Assembly: GCA_947303105.1 (NCBI GenBank)
Contig: CAMYXQ010000032.1
Coordinates: 1 to 8,688, forward strand
Direction of reading: 5' to 3'
DNA: 8,688 nucleotides
DNA from: an uncultured Caryophanales bacterium
GTDB lineage: Bacteria; Bacillota_I; Bacilli_A; RFN20; CAG-826
How positions within the stretch are numbered: the stretch's first letter is position 1; each line of letters begins with the position of its first letter. The translations under genes were made by a program, and so were the position numbers. Of the stretch, positions 4,791-8,688 are shown piece after piece. The notes below the pieces were generated by a model. That model did no database searches, was not told where the DNA came from, and saw nothing but the letters and a program-made list of their open reading frames with translations.

Positions 4791-6746
4791 TTAGAGATCG
4801 AAGTCGACGTCAGAATCGGCCGCTTCGTACGGATTAAGATCCATGACCACCAACTCGAGGCCGTAGATGAAATCCTTTTCGCCGTTGGTCGGACGATAGT
4901 TGTGATTGATCTCTAGCTCAACGGAGAAGTGAACTTCGCCGGATTCGTAGATCCAGAGATCGCTTTCACGATCGTAGGTGTAACCATTGGTGCTCTTGAG
5001 AAGCTCGAGGCAGTTCTCATAGGCATTGGCGACTTCTTCCGCGGTGTCGAATTCGAAGTGGCCATCCCAGACGTTCAGATGGACGACGGTGCTCTTGATC
5101 TTCGGAATCTGCACGCCTTCGCCCAAATCGATCCAAACGATTTCGGTGTCATCTTCGGTATCGATGTTGATGCAGTAGTTATACGGCGACTCAACAAACG
5201 GGATGATGTCCATGTTGTCGTGGGTCACGCACTGGAAGGCATCGATGGTGCCTTGGCTCCAGTAGGTGGTTTCCGGCTGGCCATCCATACCCATAACGGT
5301 GAAGGTGCGGCGATAGATCCACTCGCTCCACTTGGTGGCGACATCGTATTCGATGATATCGGCGGTGTCGAGCGGGAGCGCAGTCGTGCCAACGTTGCTG
5401 ACGGTGCCTTTGATATGAAGGGTGCCCTGGGAAGAGAGGAAGGTGTAGATCAAGCCATCGTTGGTGAGTTCGATGGCGACGGTGCCATAGTCAGGGGACG
5501 GCATGCCGAAGACGTTCGCGTCGGGGACAAGCATCTTCTGAACATTCTCGTGGAGACCTAGTTCGCCGCTGAGGACGTATTTGCCTTCGACTTTGTCGAA
5601 CATGACGGAGGAATACTTCCAGAAGGCTTCAAATTCGGTGCGGGTGCCACGGATTGCCATCGGAAGGCCTTTTTCCGCATAAATGGCAGCCGCTTGAGGA
5701 TCGGCGGCGTAATCGGCGGTGTCTTCAAAAGGCACGAAGCCGTCTTCGGTGCGATACGCGCCATTGTCGGGATAGTTGAAGCCATCCTGATAGTCATAGA
5801 AATAACCGTCCGGAGTGACATAAGAGACGACTTTGTAGTCTTTTTCTTCGGGTTCTTCGCCATATTCTTCGGCGGATGGATCGCCATCATCATGGACTTC
5901 CAAGGTGACGGTGTAGTTGTAGTCGGCAAGCGCGGCGAACGCCTCATCGAGCTCTTCGTAGCCTTCGCCTTCGCGCGGAGCGACTTTCTCCGGGCAATCG
6001 ATGATGGAGGACGCGGAAGTGAAGGTTCCGCTATAGACGCCGGTGACGGAACTCCATTCGGTTTCGGCGGAGAACTCAATCGAAAGGGTGGTCGGGGTGC
6101 CCGCGCCATCCATGCCGATCTTCAAGGAATCGATGCTGGTGAACTGATAGTAATTCAAACCGCGGAGGATGTTCCAAAGATAAATGTCGTTGAATCCTTC
6201 GGCATCGACGAGGACGATGTCGCCGTCCTCAATGCCAAAGAGCGACTCGGCGCGCAAGAACGGGTTGCCAAAGAGACCATCGAACGGATAGTACATTATT
6301 CCGTCGGTGAGATAGTTGGCGACCAATTCGTTGGTGCGAGGATCCAAGCTGTACTGGCAGGCATAGCCGGTGTTCGGATCGAGGTCGATTCGGGCGCCGC
6401 TCCCATACTCCCATTCAGGGACGACTTCTTCAAAGAAGAAGTAATCGCCGCCGAAAATGGAGGCGACATAGAAGACCGGCCCTTCTTCAACATAAGGATC
6501 GACGCCTTCGCCCTGGTCATAGACGCTGGTTTCCTGATAGGTACCCATAAAGGCGACTTCGCCGCTGATTTCGCGGAAGGCCTGTTTGATTTTGGCGGCG
6601 TTGACCGAGCTGACGTCTGGTTCGCAGCCGCTTTCGCTGGTGGACGGCGGGAGGCTTTCGCACGAACAAAGCGATCCGATGTCCGAGGGAGAGCATGCCG
6701 TGGCGAGCAGTCCAGCCGCTAACGCCAAAACAATGAATTTTTTCAT
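4791..6746 (-). CDS. Large acidic lipoprotein of unknown function
   Basis: This 651-aa protein is secreted and lipid-anchored: residues 1-17 are a lipoprotein signal peptide and Cys18 (LLATAC|S) is the modified residue, although position -3 is Ala and not the usual Leu. A Ser/Pro/Cys-rich linker follows, with further cysteines at 27, 29 and 41. The rest is very acidic and rich in aromatic residues, with a predicted mostly-beta character. Two stretches of about 200 residues (roughly 48-255 and 263-460) look like diverged copies: each opens with a helix-like segment (AAKIKQAFREI, YEELDEAFAAL) and closes with a TLSIEFS or TVAIELT strand followed by a GT-rich turn. Residues 465-651 form a third region ending in DSDVDFDL. 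I do not recognise the family. It has its own promoter and terminator, and AAAGGA lies seven bases before the ATG. Ligand capture at the cell surface is a guess. Confidence 0.85.
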   Translation of the reverse strand: MKKFIVLALAAGLLATACSPSDIGSLCSCESLPPSTSESGCEPDVSSVNAAKIKQAFREISGEVAFMGTYQETSVYDQGEGVDPYVEEGPVFYVASIFGGDYFFFEEVVPEWEYGSGARIDLDPNTGYACQYSLDPRTNELVANYLTDGIMYYPFDGLFGNPFLRAESLFGIEDGDIVLVDAEGFNDIYLWNILRGLNYYQFTSIDSLKIGMDGAGTPTTLSIEFSAETEWSSVTGVYSGTFTSASSIIDCPEKVAPREGEGYEELDEAFAALADYNYTVTLEVHDDGDPSAEEYGEEPEEKDYKVVSYVTPDGYFYDYQDGFNYPDNGAYRTEDGFVPFEDTADYAADPQAAAIYAEKGLPMAIRGTRTEFEAFWKYSSVMFDKVEGKYVLSGELGLHENVQKMLVPDANVFGMPSPDYGTVAIELTNDGLIYTFLSSQGTLHIKGTVSNVGTTALPLDTADIIEYDVATKWSEWIYRRTFTVMGMDGQPETTYWSQGTIDAFQCVTHDNMDIIPFVESPYNYCINIDTEDDTEIVWIDLGEGVQIPKIKSTVVHLNVWDGHFEFDTAEEVANAYENCLELLKSTNGYTYDRESDLWIYESGEVHFSVELEINHNYRPTNGEKDFIYGLELVVMDLNPYEAADSDVDFDL

Positions 6747-6759
6747 GCTTTTCCTTTCT

Positions 6760-6783
6760 GCCCGCTCGGTGGCGGGCTTTTTT
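6760..6783 (+). terminator. GC-rich hairpin in the lipoprotein leader, oriented as a plus-strand terminator
   Basis: GCCCGC (6760-6765) pairs with GCGGGC (6772-6777) around TCGGTG, and six T follow on the plus strand (6778-6783). No plus-strand gene ends here. On the minus strand it lies between the promoter and ribosome site of the lipoprotein gene, near the predicted 5' end of its mRNA. It may block antisense transcription of the lipoprotein from reaching the rnc terminator region, or shield the mRNA 5' end. Confidence 0.6.
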
Positions 6784-6794
6784 CTACATATGCC

Positions 6795-6822
6795 AAAGTA
6801 GCACGCACACGAAACATGTCAA
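6795..6822 (-). promoter_or_regulatory. Sigma-A-type promoter of the lipoprotein gene
   Basis: Reading the minus strand there is a perfect -35 TTGACA (6817-6822), a 16-base spacer, and a -10 TACTTT (6795-6800) preceded by TGC, which makes an extended -10. Transcription would begin near 6788, leaving an untranslated leader of about 40 bases that holds the hairpin at 6760-6777. Confidence 0.7.
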
Positions 6823-6887
6823 TCGTTATGTTGGAAAATGGGCGCTAATTACGGATTTTTGACCGGAATTTTCGGAAAATCGATAAG

Positions 6888-6912
6888 AAAAACCGCCTTT
6901 TTCCAAGGCGGT
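6888..6912 (-). terminator. Terminator of the plsX-rnc operon
   Basis: On the minus strand ACCGCCTT (6905-6912) pairs exactly with AAGGCGGT (6892-6899) around a 5-base loop, and a TTTT run then C and TT follow. It begins 13 bases past the rnc stop, so the rnc transcript ends before the lipoprotein promoter. Confidence 0.88.
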
Positions 6913-6925
6913 CATTCAGAAACGA

Positions 6926-7597
6926 TTATTCTTTCGGGCTGGCGTATTTGCTCAATGCGTCGATGGCCGCGTTGGTTTCGGCCTCTTGCTTGCTGCGGCC
7001 GGCGCCGCGGCCGAGTTCCTGCCCATCGACATACACTCCGGCGTAGAAGATTTTGTCATTGGACGGCCCCTCTTCTTTGAGGATGCGGTATTCGAAGATC
7101 TCGCGTTCCGCTTGAAGGGCTTCTTGGAGGCGGGTCTTCGGATCGCTTTCGGGGGTGGCTTCTTTAACCATATCGGCAAAGAACTTTTGAAGCAGGCGGA
7201 AGGTGAAGTCCAAGCCTTGATCCAGATAGATGGCCCCAATCAAAGATTCGAACACGTCTTCGGCGATTTTGCGGCGATTCTTATCGCCCCAAACAAAGCC
7301 TTTGCCCACCTTGACATAGGAAAGCAAGTTCAGACGGCTGGCGAAGGAAGCTTCACTGTAGCCTTTGGCAAACGAGGTGCGGATTTTGCTGAGCCCGCCC
7401 TGATTCATTTCCGGGTGGCTGCGGTAAGACAAATCGGCAAGAACCAAACCTAAAACGGAATCGCCGAGGAATTCCAACCGCTCATAGTCGTAATCCGGGG
7501 AATTCGGGTCGGCATGGACCGAGGGATGGGTGAACGCCATCTCATACAAAGTGCGGTCTTTCGGTTCGATGCCGAGCATTTCGAAGAGCTTATTCAC
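6926..7597 (-). CDS. rnc: Ribonuclease III
   Basis: This cytoplasmic endonuclease cuts double-stranded RNA, including rRNA precursors and structured mRNAs. The 223-aa length is normal for bacteria. The catalytic domain has the signature ERLEFLGDSVL (39-49) and the second acidic motif EDVFESLIGA (113-122), so the expected metal-binding residues Glu42, Asp46, Asp114 and Glu117 are present. A double-stranded RNA-binding domain occupies about 152-219, closing with GAGRSKQEAETNAAIDAL. The start is GTG at 7597, supported by AAGGAGG nine bases upstream and by overlap of eight bases with the plsX end, which implies translational coupling. The smc gene, which usually follows in Bacillota, is absent; a terminator comes directly after. 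Confidence 0.97.
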   Translation of the reverse strand: MNKLFEMLGIEPKDRTLYEMAFTHPSVHADPNSPDYDYERLEFLGDSVLGLVLADLSYRSHPEMNQGGLSKIRTSFAKGYSEASFASRLNLLSYVKVGKGFVWGDKNRRKIAEDVFESLIGAIYLDQGLDFTFRLLQKFFADMVKEATPESDPKTRLQEALQAEREIFEYRILKEEGPSNDKIFYAGVYVDGQELGRGAGRSKQEAETNAAIDALSKYASPKE

Positions 7598-8564
7598 CGG
7601 CGAAACCCTCCTTGATGGAATCGATGAGTTTGGCCTTGGCTAACTTGTAGGCGACATCGATGCCGTTATAGAAAGCGAACGCATCGCTGTTGCCATGGGC
7701 CTTGACGGTGACGGCATTGACGCCGATGAGCATCGCCCCGCCGACCTTCTTCGGATCCATGCGGGTCTTCATCTCTTTGAGTCCGCCTTTGGCGAATAAG
7801 TAACCGATCTTGGTGAAGATGTTCTTGGTGAAGCCTTTCTTCAACACTTTGCCGATGCCTTTCACCGCGCCTTCGCTCGATTTGAGGAAGACGTTGCCGG
7901 TGAAACCATCGCTGACGAGGACGTCGGCTTCGCCGTAGAGGACGGCGTTGCCTTCGAGGTTGCCGATGAAGTTAATCTTCGGATCCTTGGACATGAGTTC
8001 GAACGCGGCTTTGCCTTCGGGGCTGCCTTTGCCTTCTTCGGAACCATTGGAGAGCAAAGCGACTTTCGGCGAATCGACGCCATTGACCGCCTTGTTATAT
8101 AAGGAGCCCATGTAGGCGAATTGGGCGATCTCTTCCGGGGTGTTCTCGTTGGACGCGCCGATATCGAGGACGGTGATGAATCCGCCATCGCTTAGACGCG
8201 GGAACTGCGTGACCAAAGCCGGGCGTTTGACGCCGGGGATCTTCTTGAGGATCAAGGTCGCGGCGCTTAAATAAGCGCCAGTCGATCCGCAGGATACCAC
8301 CGCATCCGCCTCTTTCTCGATGACGGCGCGGATGGCTTTGACCATAGAACTATCTTTTTTGCGGAGCACTTCCATGACGCCGCTGTCCATCGCGCTGACG
8401 TCGGTGCTGAAAATCTTCTCGCAAGAAAGGTCTTTGATTTCCTCTTCGTTGCCGACGGCGATGATTTCGACATCGTCGTGATCTTTGAGGAAATTGGTGA
8501 CGGCTTCTTTCGTCGCGGCGGAGCCATTGTCCCCGCCCATCATGTCCACAATAATTCGAATCAT
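7590..8564 (-). CDS. plsX: Phosphate acyltransferase PlsX
   Basis: PlsX converts acyl-ACP and phosphate to acyl-phosphate, the donor used by PlsY in the first step of phospholipid synthesis; it acts at the inner face of the membrane. The 324-aa length fits the family. Recognisable segments are VDMMGGDNG (6-14), VVSCGSTGAYLSAATLILKK (89-108), KRPALV (113-118), LDIGASNE (133-140; most relatives have LDVGAN), ALLSNGSEEGKG (169-180), NFIGNLEG (198-205) and VSDGFTGNVFLKSSEG (217-232). GAGG lies eight bases before the ATG. In many Bacillota plsX is followed by fabD, fabG and acpP; here it overlaps rnc directly, as in Mollicutes. A perfect palindrome upstream may regulate it. Confidence 0.97.
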   Translation of the reverse strand: MIRIIVDMMGGDNGSAATKEAVTNFLKDHDDVEIIAVGNEEEIKDLSCEKIFSTDVSAMDSGVMEVLRKKDSSMVKAIRAVIEKEADAVVSCGSTGAYLSAATLILKKIPGVKRPALVTQFPRLSDGGFITVLDIGASNENTPEEIAQFAYMGSLYNKAVNGVDSPKVALLSNGSEEGKGSPEGKAAFELMSKDPKINFIGNLEGNAVLYGEADVLVSDGFTGNVFLKSSEGAVKGIGKVLKKGFTKNIFTKIGYLFAKGGLKEMKTRMDPKKVGGAMLIGVNAVTVKAHGNSDAFAFYNGIDVAYKLAKAKLIDSIKEGFAGE

Positions 8565-8576
8565 AAGGATTACCTC

Positions 8577-8593
8577 GCCGTTAGTATAACGGC
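8577..8593. promoter_or_regulatory. Perfect palindrome upstream of plsX, possible operator
   Basis: GCCGTTA (8577-8583) and TAACGGC (8587-8593) are exact complements around GTA. The centre reads TTAGTATAA, and on the minus strand it contains a -10-like TATACT. In relatives, the repressor FapR controls plsX through an inverted repeat with TTAGTA-type half-sites, so this could be a related operator, but the match is partial. A promoter using this TATACT would leave an mRNA leader of only about 11 bases. It may instead be a simple mRNA hairpin. Confidence 0.4.
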
Positions 8594-8603
8594 AATTGAG
8601 GGG

Positions 8604-8623
8604 AAACGCGAGAAGGGGCGTTT
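8604..8623. repeat. Inverted repeat at the end of the upstream gene
   Basis: AAACGC (8604-8609) and GCGTTT (8618-8623) are exact complements around eight bases, overlapping the stop codon of the gene at the right edge. On the minus strand only three T close the stem, followed by C, so at best this is a weak terminator and read-through into plsX is likely. Confidence 0.35.
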
Positions 8624-8688
8624 ACCCGATTTTGATATCTTCCACTGCCTGGCGGCATTTCTCGTAGAAATCGCGGAACTCTTCTTCC
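8622..8688 (-). CDS. C-terminal end of an unidentified gene (partial)
   Basis: On the minus strand an open frame enters from the right edge and stops at TAA (8622-8624). Only 21 residues are visible, ending EKCRQAVEDIKIG, which is charged and probably helical. It lies 57 bases upstream of plsX on the same strand, so it may share its operon. In related genomes recG, fapR or a DAK-domain gene often occupies this place, but the visible tail does not let me choose. Confidence 0.6.
   Translation of the reverse strand, partial: EEEFRDFYEKCRQAVEDIKIG

Noticed and set aside
5694..6722. Plus-strand open frame of 342 codons opposite the lipoprotein gene
   Set aside because: The minus-strand frame has a lipoprotein signal, a good ribosome site, a promoter and a terminator. 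The plus-strand frame has none of these and its Val/Ile/Gly/Asp-rich product is what C-ending codons give when read in reverse.
6861..6883. AATTTTC/GAAAAT inverted repeat between the rnc terminator and the lipoprotein promoter
   Set aside because: It is short and AT-rich with a tiny loop, and such repeats are expected by chance in this AT-rich spacer.

Overview
The window looks like chromosomal DNA from a low-molecular-weight Bacillota relative, most likely an uncultured gut Bacilli lineage (RF39/RFN20/Erysipelotrichales-like). Reasons: plsX runs straight into rnc with no fab genes between them, an order also seen in Mollicutes; FtsY is the short Gram-positive type without a long acidic A domain; ribosome-binding sites are strong AGGAG types; every stop codon seen is TAA; Trp is encoded by TGG, so the standard bacterial code fits. 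The lineage call is an inference from gene order and protein style, not from a marker search.

Layout. Bases 1-846 (minus) hold most of ftsY, which runs off the left edge. Bases 847-1226 are non-coding but highly structured: a small hairpin at the ftsY ribosome site, a perfect 16-bp inverted repeat, and two terminator-like hairpins facing the plus-strand operon. Bases 1227-4574 (plus) form a tight three-gene operon: a 608-aa surface protein with a SipW-type signal peptide, a TasA/camelysin-like domain, three Ig-like domains and a C-terminal beta-sandwich-like module; a 195-aa paralogue consisting of the TasA-like part alone; and a SipW-like (Ser/His, ER-type) signal peptidase. The operon ends in a strong terminator that contains the last stop codon. 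Bases 4575-4790 hold more inverted repeats and a bidirectional terminator.

Bases 4791-6746 (minus) encode a large acidic lipoprotein of unknown function with its own sigma-A-like promoter and a hairpin leader. Then come rnc (RNase III, 6926-7597) and plsX (phosphate acyltransferase, 7590-8564), which overlap and are co-transcribed on the minus strand, and the last 22 or so codons of an unidentified gene at the right edge. A perfect palindrome separates that gene from plsX.

How it fits together. ftsY, rnc and plsX are housekeeping genes of a conserved Bacillota neighbourhood in which smc normally sits between rnc and ftsY. Here that gap holds a cell-surface cassette instead: a putative SipW-processed fibre or matrix system (two substrates plus their peptidase) and a divergent-origin lipoprotein. 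The cassette is the most interesting part of the window: the long substrate looks like a fibre-type subunit fused to an Ig-like stalk and a distal module, the short one like a simple subunit, and the peptidase has an unusual extra N-terminal membrane segment and a proline-rich basic tail.
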